From Thermoplasmata archaeon (GTDB lineage Archaea > Thermoplasmatota > Thermoplasmata > Thermoplasmatales > Thermoplasmataceae): a stretch of DNA of 50,369 bases. The stretch is from the NCBI GenBank assembly GCA_021820565.1, contig JAKADL010000002.1, positions 1 through 50,369 of the forward strand, given 5' to 3'. Shown one piece after another: positions 7,759 to 16,084 of the stretch (position 1 is its first letter; each line of letters opens with the position of its first letter). The position numbers and the translations under genes are program-made. Under the pieces are notes generated by a model. The model did not search any database. It was not told the origin of the DNA and worked only from the letters and a program-made list of their open reading frames with translations.

Positions 7759-8256
7759 ATGACTTTCAATGCACCAAGGAGATATTCGGCTTATGAAGTG
7801 GCAATATTAAGGCATCCTTACATTGCAGCTATCCCTTTTATTGCCATATCCTTATTCATATTCTATTTCATGCCCAAGTACGATATTCTTGGATATGCAT
7901 CCATTGCGGCAGCCGTTGCAGCCCCGCTCTATTATTATTCAGAGTACAGGGAAGCTGTAGCCCTGGAAGAAAGGCAGACAATGCATAACCGTAAGCCAGT
8001 GCAGCAGGCCAGCAACCCTGAACCTTTAAGCATTCCACCAATGCAGGAACACCAGGAAGCAGGAATTATCCAGGAGACCAAGCCGGAACCTGTAATAAAT
8101 GCCAGGAAACCAGGAATACCGCCCGATCTTGACCTATCAGACAAGACTAAAACATCCATTGCTGTAACCTATGGCATAAAGAAGTACCTGGATAACAATA
8201 AGCTTGAAGGTGAGACATTCAGCGATGAGCTGGTAAGGCTGCTTTTCAATAAATGA
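7759..8256 (+). CDS. Two-pass membrane protein with cytoplasmic tail
   Basis: This 165-residue protein has two hydrophobic segments (about 19-38 and 44-62), then a polar Pro/Glu-rich linker (about 70-125) and a charged tail ending in SDELVRLLFNK. It is not a recognised family. The start is supported by a TATA-like box centred about 25 nt upstream, giving a leaderless transcript. It lies between the repeat region and the integrase, so it probably belongs to the integrated element; roles such as membrane anchoring of the replicon or exclusion are guesses. Confidence 0.65.
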   Translation: MTFNAPRRYSAYEVAILRHPYIAAIPFIAISLFIFYFMPKYDILGYASIAAAVAAPLYYYSEYREAVALEERQTMHNRKPVQQASNPEPLSIPPMQEHQEAGIIQETKPEPVINARKPGIPPDLDLSDKTKTSIAVTYGIKKYLDNNKLEGETFSDELVRLLFNK

Positions 8257-8320
8257 AATAAGCATAGGAATCCAGAACATAATCAGCGAATATTTATATA
8301 CAAATTATGGATGCATTTTT

Positions 8321-8485
8321 ATGAACTCATTAAAATTCAAGGAAATGTTTTACATTGATTACAGCTTGGCATATACAATCATTAAACAGTACGGCCTCAC
8401 AAGCAAGGATAAAGAAAAAATAGAAGGCATGAAGATGGACCCGGGCGTCAGATATGCGATATACAAAATCTTGAATATAGAATGA
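8321..8485 (+). CDS. 54-residue protein coupled to a membrane protein
   Basis: This frame is too short for the ORF track: MNSLKFKEMFYIDYSLAYTI... ending in NIE and TGA. It has its own promoter: a TATA box (TATTTATATA) centred 26 nt before the ATG. Its stop overlaps the ATG of the next gene (ATGA), which strongly suggests real translation. The product is small, helical and basic (a patch near SKDKEKIEGMKM). Family unknown. Confidence 0.55.
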   Translation: MNSLKFKEMFYIDYSLAYTIIKQYGLTSKDKEKIEGMKMDPGVRYAIYKILNIE

Positions 8486-8757
8486 TTTACTATTCCGCCC
8501 TTGCCGAATCAGCTGCCTTAATATTAACAATATATTTCATAACCTCTGGCATATTTTTGAGTGATGACAAGCGGAAAACAAGGCTAACAGCATATCATAA
8601 CTATTTTATCCTTAATTTTGTTCTTTTCATATTATCCATTATAACTGCTGTTGCAGGTCTCTGGTATTCTATTTTCATTTTTATAATATCTGTCGCCTTC
8701 CTGGGTTTTTCAATTGATAAGCTATTCAAAATGCTAATGAAGGAAATACCAGATTAG
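8482..8757 (+). CDS. Small three-pass membrane protein
   Basis: This 91-residue protein has three hydrophobic segments (about 8-26, 41-60 and 61-77) and a short basic loop between the first two (DDKRKTR). Its ATG overlaps the stop of the 54-residue gene, so the two form a coupled pair. It ends convergently against the integrase remnant, sharing four bases with it. No family is recognised. Together with the 165-residue protein it gives the element a small membrane-protein cassette. Confidence 0.6.
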   Translation: MIYYSALAESAALILTIYFITSGIFLSDDKRKTRLTAYHNYFILNFVLFILSIITAVAGLWYSIFIFIISVAFLGFSIDKLFKMLMKEIPD

Positions 8758-10019
8758 CTTTTATTCATCTCATCCCTGAACTTCTTCAACATCTCAGGAT
8801 CCTTCAAGATCTCTTCCAGGACATTTTCAATAAGCTTGGACTTGAAAGATGCCGGTGCATCCTCTATCATCTTCCTTGCCATTCCAGGCAGTGCCCCTGA
8901 TTTCTCGATTTTTCCCTCTATTGCCCTTTCCTTGTTCTCGAATTCCAGTGCTAGGGCCTCATCGAATGGAAGCCAGCAGTTATGGCAGTATTTAGCATCT
9001 TCAGGGTTCAGTGAATTGCATCGGGGGCATTTCTTGGGAGTTGCCTCTATTATCCTGCTTTCATCCACTTTAATGCCATAGGCCTTGAGTATGGCATTGT
9101 CCTGATCCCTCATGGATAGATGTATATAGGTTCCAGTCTGCCTGGATCCATGAACCCAGCCCATCTGTGATTCCAACGGGGCCTCTGTAACCTTGGATGC
9201 CAGTATTGTGGCCCTGGTATGCCTGAACAGGTGCGGATATATTCTCCTGGTAATCCCGCACCTTTTCTTTGCCTTGGTGATCATGGACCTTACTTAATCG
9301 TAGCCCATCCTCTCATTTCCCTTCATTATGAAAAGCCAGGAATCAAGATCCTTAATCGGATGGTCATTAAGGTACTCTTTAAGGTAATAGATTGAATTGC
9401 CCACAATTCTAACATCCCTGTATCCTGTCTTCCCGGTAACTGAAATAATGCAGCCGTAGTCATCGAATCTTAAATCCTTTATTTTCATTGTCAATAGCTC
9501 GGATATCCTGCATCCTGAATCATAAAGTAGTGCAATCAGGGCCCGATCCCTGGAATTCCTGCACGCATTGATCAGCTTTATTTCTTCTTCCCTGGTTATC
9601 AGTGATTCCGGCTTTACCTGGTGCGATGGGTGCGGGTTGAATCTTATCCATTCTACGCATTCCGGGTAAGTCTTCCCATTGCCCAGAAGCCATTTATAGA
9701 ACTTCTTCAGTGTAACATAATATGATTCTATTGCGTTGTCAGATGGCTTATGTTCACCTGTGCCGCCCCATTTTACCTTGGTGTTCATAATCGTGGTTAT
9801 AACCATCTTTATGTCCTTCTTATCAGGATCCAGGAACTTATCCTGGAGCATAACGGATATTCTCCTTAGCCTTATGACATAAGCATACTTTCTCCCATCT
9901 GAAATTCCCTCAAAGGTCAGGTCATTGATAAAATCTTTAATTGCATTTTTAGCATCGTTACTTACTTCTATGGTATCCAGTTTATTCATTTCCCTGCTTA
10001 GATAAAATGCATAGTCCAT
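8754..10019 (-). pseudogene. Tyrosine integrase with zinc-ribbon tail, broken by in-frame TAA
   Basis: The ORF track splits this into 9294-10019 (241 residues) and 8754-9284 (176 residues), but both lie in the same frame. The only break is a TAA after the residues MGYD; four codons later the downstream half continues in frame. Across both halves all catalytic positions of a tyrosine recombinase are visible: Arg in CRISELL, Lys in TGKTGYR, HLFRHTR, the MGWVHG box and the Tyr in GTYIHLS. The C-terminus adds a zinc ribbon (CPRC...CHNC) and a helical tail. A core-binding domain occupies the N-terminal 110 residues. The leaderless promoter (TATATAGAT on the minus strand, near 10,043) is intact. 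It is either inactivated by one nonsense change, read through, or a sequence error. It probably integrated the plasmid-like element. Confidence 0.8.
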
Positions 10020-10196
10020 GTAATATAATATGTGCCGGATCTATATAACAATTCGTGTGTGCATTGAGTATTTTACGGGATGCACGGCACCTGCATAGAT
10101 ATAAAACTTCAGTATTTTATATGTTCCTTTTCCACTTTAAAGGCTCTATAAGTATCTTATTTTTATTCTGAGATAAAAAAAATATTGTTATATAAA
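10020..10196. promoter_or_regulatory. Integrase upstream region with nested inverted repeats
   Basis: GTGCCG (10032) pairs with CGGCAC (10085), and inside it GTGCAT (10059) pairs with ATGCAC (10080). TATATAAC (10042) recurs inverted as GTTATATA (10187). The region holds the integrase promoter. Such nested repeats next to an integrase gene could be recombinase arm sites or part of an att site, but no tRNA fragment or matching left att copy can be seen. Confidence 0.3.
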
Positions 10197-10532
10197 TCAG
10201 AGTTGCAGATAATAATAACCTTCTGCCTGTTTTTTAACAATTTCCTCAACTGCTGCATTCACCATGCCTATTCCGGCATTTTTCTCAATATCATCTTCGG
10301 TGAGCTTCATTTCCTTGAGAGTATTTCTACATGCATTGATTTTGACGCCAGAATCTATAAGTTCCTTTACATTTGAAATGTATTCACTTCCTTTTAGCAA
10401 TGTTTTTACTGCAGATCTATTAAGTACAACCTCTATATTTGCATCCGGCATAGAATTTTTTAAATTTTGTATCTGTTTGAATACTGTTTTTGCCATTGAA
10501 TAGTCATTCCCACAAACGATTACATTATACAT
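10197..10532 (-). CDS. DsrE-like family protein
   Basis: This 111-residue single-domain protein looks like the DsrE/DsrF-like fold (COG1416-type): N-terminal strand MYNVIVCGND, alternating helices and strands, EVVLNRSAVKTLL and the hallmark Cys in KINACRNTLKEM at about residue 70. Members of the wider family move sulfur on a conserved cysteine; many archaeal ones have no assigned substrate. A TATA-like ATATATTTATAAT lies upstream of the ATG, so it is transcribed alone. It is the first gene that looks chromosomal to the right of the integrase. Confidence 0.7.
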   Translation of the reverse strand: MYNVIVCGNDYSMAKTVFKQIQNLKNSMPDANIEVVLNRSAVKTLLKGSEYISNVKELIDSGVKINACRNTLKEMKLTEDDIEKNAGIGMVNAAVEEIVKKQAEGYYYLQL

Positions 10533-10646
10533 AATTGAATATTGCTCGAAATTATAAATATATTAGGTATTTGATGGATGATAAACAAATCAGACCCTAC
10601 CATATCAGTCAAAATAAATTAATATACCTTAGAAATATTGGTTATA

Positions 10647-12653
10647 ATGAATTCAAATCAACTTTTTAAAATCAGGAAAGGAGAGCCATTTCAGGATGCT
10701 GTTCCGGCAAACCTGAAGAATAACATTATTGCTGCCAGGTTAAATGGAAAATTATACGATCTGCTGGACACATCTCCTGAAGATGGAAACGTGGAGTTCA
10801 TAAAAATTAGCTCACCGGAAGGTGAGAAAATACTCTTACACAGTGCAGCACATCTCCTGGCAAATGCTATAGTAGAATTGTATCCGGATGCCCTTCCCAA
10901 CACGAGCAACGAGGGGGAGGATACATTTTATTATGACTTTAATATGCAGCCCATATCAATAGAAGACTTCCCTGCAATAGAACAGAAAATGCAAGACCTC
11001 GTACATAAGAATATAAAAATAGAGAAAAAAATTCTACCGAAACTGAATCTGCTGGAAGAATTTTCCGGGAATAAATATAAACAGGACAAGATCAATGAAA
11101 ATGTAGAGGATGGCAGTGAATCCAGTATGTACATTCAGGGCAGCTACAAAGAGTTCTGCAGAGGCCCCCATGTACCATCCACCGGATTCGTGAAGGCATT
11201 CAAACTTCTTTCAATATCAAGTACCAATTATGAGGGGGATGTTAACAAGGAGAGAATGATCAGGATTTATGGCACTGCATTCCCTGACGGAAAACAGCTA
11301 AGGGAGTTCCTGCAGAGAAGGGAAGAGGCCATTAAGAGGGACCACAGAAAGATCGGCCAGGAAATGGATCTGTTTACATTTGATAATGAGCGGGCCCCGG
11401 GTATGCCATTCTATGCTCCGAACGGCGCAATAATCAGGAATGAGCTCATAAATTATATGAAGGAAATAAACACAAAAAGTGGATGGGAGGAGGTATGGAC
11501 AGCCCATGCATTCAAGGATATTATATGGAAGCAGTCGGGTCATTATTATAAGTACAAGGATGACATGTTCCTGTTTACACTTCCTAACGGAGATAGTTAC
11601 GGACTGAAACCCATGAACTGTCCCGGGCATATAGCAATTTTCCAGAGAAATATTTACAGCTACCGTGATATGCCAATAAAATACTCTGAAGCAGGCACCG
11701 TTTACCGGTACGAAAAATCCGGGGAGATGGGAGGATTAACCAGGCCGAGGGGATTTACCATCGATGATGGGCATGGATTTGTAAGGGAAGACCAGATTTA
11801 TGATGAAACTGTATCCCTTCTTAAAATAATTCCATCAATTTTCAAAACAATAATGGGCATAGATGAAATTACCTATGATCTAAGTGTTATGGACAAAGAG
11901 CATTCTGAAAATTATCTAATGTCATATAAGTGTTCATCCTGTGGTGAGAAATTCATGCTAAGGGCAGCATCACAGGAATACAAATGCCCGAATTGCGGAT
12001 CAGCCGATCTAGCGGCAGATTTCACCATGTGGGATGATGCAACGGAAAATCTGAGAAAAGCCCTGGACGGCCTTAATCTTAAATATACCGAGTATCCAGG
12101 TGAGGCGGCATTCTACGGGCCAAAGATTGATGTGCACATAAAGGATGCACTGGGCAGGCAGTGGCAGCTATCAACGATACAGATTGATTTCTTCATGCCC
12201 GGCAACTTCGATCTTTACTATATAGACAGCAGTGACAAAAAGGTCAGGCCTGTAATTATCCATCGTGCAATATATGGGAGTTATGAACGTTTTATAGCTA
12301 TTCTCCTTGAGCATTTCAATGGAAAACTTCCACTGTGGCTGACGCCAATACAGGCATATGTCATTCCAGTATCTGAAAACTACATTGAATATGCAAAAAA
12401 TATCCATCAGAAATTAATAGAAAATGGGATAAGATCAAAAATTGATATTTCAGATGGCACCATCTCCAAAAAGATCAAATTAATAAGGTCAATGAGGCCC
12501 GCCTACATTATTGTTGCCGGGGAGAAGGAGTATAACAATAAAAGTGTCTCGGTAAGGAATCGCAGCGACAAGACCAGGGAATATGGCATGGAAGACTTCA
12601 TATCCACGGTATTGAAGGAAATAAAGGATAAGGATATAGACCAGGCATTTTAA
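10647..12653 (+). CDS. thrS: Threonyl-tRNA synthetase
   Basis: A class II synthetase charging tRNA-Thr. A TGS-like N-terminal domain (1-60) is followed by the bacterial-type editing domain with HSAAH (65-69) and CRGPH. The catalytic core contains MNCPGH (the zinc-binding Cys), a motif 2 region ending TRPRGFTIDDGH, and VIIHRAIYGSYERF. The C-terminal anticodon-binding domain begins near TPIQAYVIPVS. An unusual zinc-ribbon insertion (CSSC...CPNC, about residues 428-450) sits inside the core. The ORF track starts at a TTG; I chose the ATG at 10647 because a TATA-like AATTAATATACC is centred 26 nt upstream. At 668 residues it is slightly longer than the bacterial norm because of the insertion. Confidence 0.95.
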   Translation: MNSNQLFKIRKGEPFQDAVPANLKNNIIAARLNGKLYDLLDTSPEDGNVEFIKISSPEGEKILLHSAAHLLANAIVELYPDALPNTSNEGEDTFYYDFNMQPISIEDFPAIEQKMQDLVHKNIKIEKKILPKLNLLEEFSGNKYKQDKINENVEDGSESSMYIQGSYKEFCRGPHVPSTGFVKAFKLLSISSTNYEGDVNKERMIRIYGTAFPDGKQLREFLQRREEAIKRDHRKIGQEMDLFTFDNERAPGMPFYAPNGAIIRNELINYMKEINTKSGWEEVWTAHAFKDIIWKQSGHYYKYKDDMFLFTLPNGDSYGLKPMNCPGHIAIFQRNIYSYRDMPIKYSEAGTVYRYEKSGEMGGLTRPRGFTIDDGHGFVREDQIYDETVSLLKIIPSIFKTIMGIDEITYDLSVMDKEHSENYLMSYKCSSCGEKFMLRAASQEYKCPNCGSADLAADFTMWDDATENLRKALDGLNLKYTEYPGEAAFYGPKIDVHIKDALGRQWQLSTIQIDFFMPGNFDLYYIDSSDKKVRPVIIHRAIYGSYERFIAILLEHFNGKLPLWLTPIQAYVIPVSENYIEYAKNIHQKLIENGIRSKIDISDGTISKKIKLIRSMRPAYIIVAGEKEYNNKSVSVRNRSDKTREYGMEDFISTVLKEIKDKDIDQAF

Positions 12654-12704
12654 GATAATATTATCATGCCTATGTATTTTTATATGTAATATTTATACAG
12701 TATT

Positions 12705-13079
12705 ATGTCCATAATACCTGCGGATTTGAAATATACGAAGTCACATGAGTGGTTTAAAGTAGAGAACGGCATAGCTACAGTCGGTATAACCGATTTTGCA
12801 CAGCATCAGCTCACAGATATTGTTTATATTGATATGCCTGAAAAGGGAACATCCAAAAAGGCAGGTGAAACCCTCCTTACAATAGAATCCGTCAAATCGG
12901 CAGAAGATGTATATTTTCCAGTAAACGGTGAGATAGTAGATATAAATCCTGAGTTAAATGATAAGCCTGAGCTTGTTAATGCTGACTGCTATAAATACTG
13001 GCTAGTCAAAATCAAAATTTCTGATGAAAAATATGAAGCTATGACCCCGGAAGAATATAAAAAATACATAGGGGAATAA
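12705..13079 (+). CDS. gcvH: Glycine cleavage system H protein
   Basis: A 124-residue lipoyl-carrier protein. It has the full GcvH signature: SHEWFKVENGIATVGITDFAQ, then the lipoylated lysine in ESVKSAED (K64), and the C-terminal SDEKYEAMTPEEYKKYI. In the glycine cleavage complex it shuttles the aminomethyl group between the P, T and L proteins. None of those genes lies in this window, so it could also act as a general lipoate carrier. A TATA-like TTTTTATATG is centred about 25 nt before the ATG, giving a leaderless start. rlmE follows after 8 bases and is likely co-transcribed. Confidence 0.95.
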   Translation: MSIIPADLKYTKSHEWFKVENGIATVGITDFAQHQLTDIVYIDMPEKGTSKKAGETLLTIESVKSAEDVYFPVNGEIVDINPELNDKPELVNADCYKYWLVKIKISDEKYEAMTPEEYKKYIGE

Positions 13080-13087
13080 AAATATTT

Positions 13088-13672
13088 ATGGATAGAAAAG
13101 ATAAATACTATACAAAGGCAAAAAAGGATAATTACAGGAGCAGGGCATCCTATAAACTCCTTGAAATTCAGCGCAAATTCAATATCATATATCCGGACGA
13201 TTCTGTACTGGAATTCGGATCGTCTCCAGGCGGGTGGACACAGGTTGTCCAGCAATTTACAGATAAACCAGTAATTTCTGTGGATATAAGCAGGATGGAT
13301 CCCATAGAAAATGTTTTATTTATACAGGGCGATATCAATGATCCTGAGCTAACTTCAAAAATCAGGGATGCAATGGTCTCAGCCGGTATAAATTATATCA
13401 ATACTGTAATATCTGATGCTATGGTGAAAACAAGCGGCAATTACGATCGGGATCATTATGGTTCGTACCTGCTCTGTGAAAATGTCATGAAACGTTCCAT
13501 CTCCCTGCTTTCCACAGGTGGTAATGCTGTACTCAAACAGTTTCAGGGGGATTCCACAAATCAATTTGTGAATTTTTGGAAGCAGTACTTCAATTTTTAT
13601 AAAGTAACCAAACCTAATGCATCAAGGCAGCATAGTAGAGAAGTATATATTGTATTCAAAGGCAAAATTTAG
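13088..13672 (+). CDS. rlmE: 23S rRNA 2'-O-ribose methyltransferase (RlmE/FtsJ family)
   Basis: This 194-residue Rossmann-fold methyltransferase places a methyl group on a ribose 2'-OH using S-adenosylmethionine. The family K-D-K-E tetrad is visible: K23 in SYKLLEI, D110 in VISDAM, K150 in VLKQFQG and E185 in SREVYIV. The SAM motif is LEFGSSPGGWTQV. Size matches RlmE. It lies 8 bases after gcvH, so the two share a transcript, and its end overlaps the convergent gene at 13669 by four bases. Confidence 0.9.
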   Translation: MDRKDKYYTKAKKDNYRSRASYKLLEIQRKFNIIYPDDSVLEFGSSPGGWTQVVQQFTDKPVISVDISRMDPIENVLFIQGDINDPELTSKIRDAMVSAGINYINTVISDAMVKTSGNYDRDHYGSYLLCENVMKRSISLLSTGGNAVLKQFQGDSTNQFVNFWKQYFNFYKVTKPNASRQHSREVYIVFKGKI

Positions 13673-14292
13673 TGATCTTCATCCAGGTGATTTAAAATAC
13701 TGTTATAATAGTCATAATCAACTACACACATGACTGTTTTATTGCCGTATTCCGGAAGTAGGCTGTCAATCCTGTTTATCATATATTTCTCTCTTTCCGC
13801 ATTAACCTTCTTGAATGATTTCAGATCGACGGCACTGTTCCAAGCTTCCACAAATTCTTCCGGTGTTTCCTGGTTGAATTTAAAACGGCTTATTTTCTTT
13901 TTTCTCAATGAGTGCCTGAGCAGATCTGTGGTTTTAACATACTTGCTGTAAGTATTCTGATAGTCCCCCTCCTCCATATCGATCCCGATCATTTCTGCGT
14001 TATTTTCCATGCAGTACCTGGTTACCTCTATATAGACGGGGGAAGGAGTCATTACCTCGCCATAATTTGCAAGATTTATGCCGTATAATATTTCGTAATC
14101 TGACATATCCACTTCAAAGGGGTCTTCGATAAAATTCTTCATTCCATCTACCTGTTCAGGAGAAATAGTTATTAAAACTACTTGTGGCCTTTTATCCAGA
14201 AGTTCTTTTTTTAATTCATCTCCATCCCGGACAAGGCCCTTTATTCCCCCAAATAAATATAAATTGTCATTAATCCGGTGCATCATATTCAT
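13669..14292 (-). CDS. Uncharacterised protein, weakly TraB/PrgY-like
   Basis: A 207-residue soluble protein. The order of elements (an opening strand NLYLFGGI, then LLDKRPQVVLITISPEQ, a middle helical part with EMIGIDMEEGD, and a closing strand TVMCVVDYDYYNSILNHL) recalls the TraB/PrgY group, but the usual Gly-His and Glu-Arg signature residues are not clear. I would therefore call it unknown with a weak resemblance. Its start overlaps the stop of the upstream COG1395-type regulator gene (14289-14292), so they are co-transcribed. Confidence 0.45.
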   Translation of the reverse strand: MNMMHRINDNLYLFGGIKGLVRDGDELKKELLDKRPQVVLITISPEQVDGMKNFIEDPFEVDMSDYEILYGINLANYGEVMTPSPVYIEVTRYCMENNAEMIGIDMEEGDYQNTYSKYVKTTDLLRHSLRKKKISRFKFNQETPEEFVEAWNSAVDLKSFKKVNAEREKYMINRIDSLLPEYGNKTVMCVVDYDYYNSILNHLDEDH

Positions 14293-15209
14293 TTTTCTAA
14301 CAGTTCATAAAAGCGGTCAATATCATAAACCTTTCTCAAATCGCTAAAACTAATTATCCTGCATCCGTAAACATCTTTTCCACTAATGCCTTCCCTGTTG
14401 ACTATAATAGGTATTTCTTCAAGTACATCACTTATCTTTTTGATTGCTTTTATCCTGTTCAGATTTTCATTGGCATCGCTGAATGTTCCAACCATCAATC
14501 TGGATTCCGCGCTAAAGGAAAGACCGTCAAATGGATTCCTGCTAATATATTCTGAAGTATAGCCGATACTGGTCATTATTCCGAGAACTTCATTGACAAA
14601 ATCACTTGCAGGACTCACCGGCATATCAGGTTCAGCACTTATGGATATATCAATTTCCCTGCTGATATCGCCCTTGAGTATTGACTCCAGTTTCAAATAT
14701 ATGTCAATAGTTGCGGAGCTACCCGATTCATAGAGGGACACAGACCTTCTTGAAACACCCAGTTTCTGTGCTATATAACCTATTGAGTAATCATTTTTTT
14801 CCCTTAAATTTCTCATTTTCTGGCCATTTATACCAACATAAAACCCGCCAGGGGCAGAGTATACAAATGGTGCATTTCCCTCTATATAATCTTCGAAGCT
14901 TTCCAGTGAAAGTATAGGTACGCCGTGCCTGAAATATAAAACTCCAGTCTCCAGTTTGCCGTTTCCTGCTTTTTCACCTATAATCAATGCAACGGAATCT
15001 GTCATGGCGCTCATCTTGATGAGGGGAACCACACCTATTTTGCTGAATGTGTTGACGTTGTAAAGTATTTTAAGTATATATTTCTCTTTACCCCTCCTGC
15101 ATATAAGATCAAATGTAACCAATCCGTAAAGCCCTGGCTCTGAAACTGTAAAATCATTTTTCCTAAGAAAGTCGTATATATTTTTTATAAGTTCCTGCCT
15201 TGGATCCAC
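14289..15209 (-). CDS. Archaeal XRE-type transcriptional regulator (COG1395-like)
   Basis: This 306-residue protein has a central helix-turn-helix of the XRE/lambda-repressor type at about 130-180 (MRNLREKNDYSIGYIAQKL, then GVSRRSVSLYESG). The flanking N-terminal domain (1-120) resembles a nuclease-like or ligand-binding fold, and the C-terminal domain is similar in style. This architecture is typical of the archaeal putative HTH regulators grouped in COG1395. It heads a two-gene operon with the 207-residue protein. The target genes cannot be read from the sequence. Confidence 0.8.
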   Translation of the reverse strand: MDPRQELIKNIYDFLRKNDFTVSEPGLYGLVTFDLICRRGKEKYILKILYNVNTFSKIGVVPLIKMSAMTDSVALIIGEKAGNGKLETGVLYFRHGVPILSLESFEDYIEGNAPFVYSAPGGFYVGINGQKMRNLREKNDYSIGYIAQKLGVSRRSVSLYESGSSATIDIYLKLESILKGDISREIDISISAEPDMPVSPASDFVNEVLGIMTSIGYTSEYISRNPFDGLSFSAESRLMVGTFSDANENLNRIKAIKKISDVLEEIPIIVNREGISGKDVYGCRIISFSDLRKVYDIDRFYELLEK

Positions 15210-15272
15210 GATATACTAAAAATATGGTTACATATATATTTTTCTATTATAAATGGTGTTTTATAGTCCAAT

Positions 15273-15860
15273 CTAAATATTATGCTCTCTCAGACTGGAT
15301 GATATTTTATGCGGGCATATTTTTATCTCGCATTTATCACAAATAACATCTATATTCGCCGGAGAATTTATAATTATTCTATTCACTCCCTGGATCGCGT
15401 CCAGCAACCTGAATACCGGGCTGTCCACTTCATTATAAAAAATAATTCTTATAAAATTTGAATCGTAATCTGAATTTTGTGAATATATCTCTTTTATATT
15501 TGAAATATGGTTTTTCAAAATGCCCATAATTTCAGTTATAACCCTTGAATACATACCTTTATCTATATATACGGTAACAACTTCATTTTTCATGAGCAAT
15601 GAAACCTTTTTTATATCCGGTATCACTGAAATATTCTCCATTATCTGTTTTACTGCAGGGTTCTCATTTACGAATTTAATTGTATCATAGAGGGTTCTCC
15701 TGTTGACTTTTATTGCGTTTGCTATACTGCTCAGTGACACTTCTATATTATTTACAAAAAACTTGTCATTGACTATGGATATCCCGTTTGTATACAGCTT
15801 TTCAATTATCCTCTTTTTCACCGGATAAGATTTAAAGTATTCACTAAAGACCAGCTGCAT
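15273..15860 (-). CDS. HTH-ACT regulator of amino-acid metabolism (COG2150-like)
   Basis: A 195-residue protein: an N-terminal helix-turn-helix (about 40-75, SLSSIANAIKVNRRTLYDTIKF), an ACT-like domain (about 85-165, VTVYIDKGMYSRVITEIMGIL) and a C-terminal cysteine cluster (CDKCEIKICPHK). This matches the archaeal ACT-domain regulators of COG2150. ACT domains usually sense amino acids. The gene is transcribed divergently from serA and the class V aminotransferase, so serine is a sensible ligand; that is inference. The Cys/His tail may bind metal. Confidence 0.78.
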   Translation of the reverse strand: MQLVFSEYFKSYPVKKRIIEKLYTNGISIVNDKFFVNNIEVSLSSIANAIKVNRRTLYDTIKFVNENPAVKQIMENISVIPDIKKVSLLMKNEVVTVYIDKGMYSRVITEIMGILKNHISNIKEIYSQNSDYDSNFIRIIFYNEVDSPVFRLLDAIQGVNRIIINSPANIDVICDKCEIKICPHKISSSLREHNI

Positions 15861-15985
15861 AAATCTTAAATCCAGTATACTATAAATACTTTATATGAAA
15901 TTTGAATCATAATTACAAATACATGTGTATAATCCAGGGCTGTAAATTGATAGCTTTTAATCTATTTTTAAAAATAAATCTCGAA

Positions 15986-16000
15986 AATCATGAAATGATT
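15986..16000. promoter_or_regulatory. AATCAT-GAA-ATGATT inverted repeat in the serA upstream region
   Basis: A perfect 6+6 bp inverted repeat with a 3-base spacer in the 209-bp gap between the ACT-domain regulator and serA. It is a candidate operator for that regulator, about 100 nt before the serA start. Only one copy is seen, so the assignment is weak. Confidence 0.25.
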
Positions 16001-16084
16001 ACTGTTTTTCACTTATTGAATAACGTTATGCTTGATTTTCATTGCGGGAAGAAATTATTATAAGTAATAATGCCATCACAGTAT

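Noticed and set aside
10020-10196. A tRNA fragment as attachment site beside the integrase
   Set aside because: No T-arm or acceptor-like sequence is visible; only unassigned inverted repeats.
16070-16084. Upstream serA start codon in the ORF track
   Set aside because: It lies only about 12 nt from the TATA-like box; the ATG at 16085 fits both the promoter spacing and SerA N-termini.
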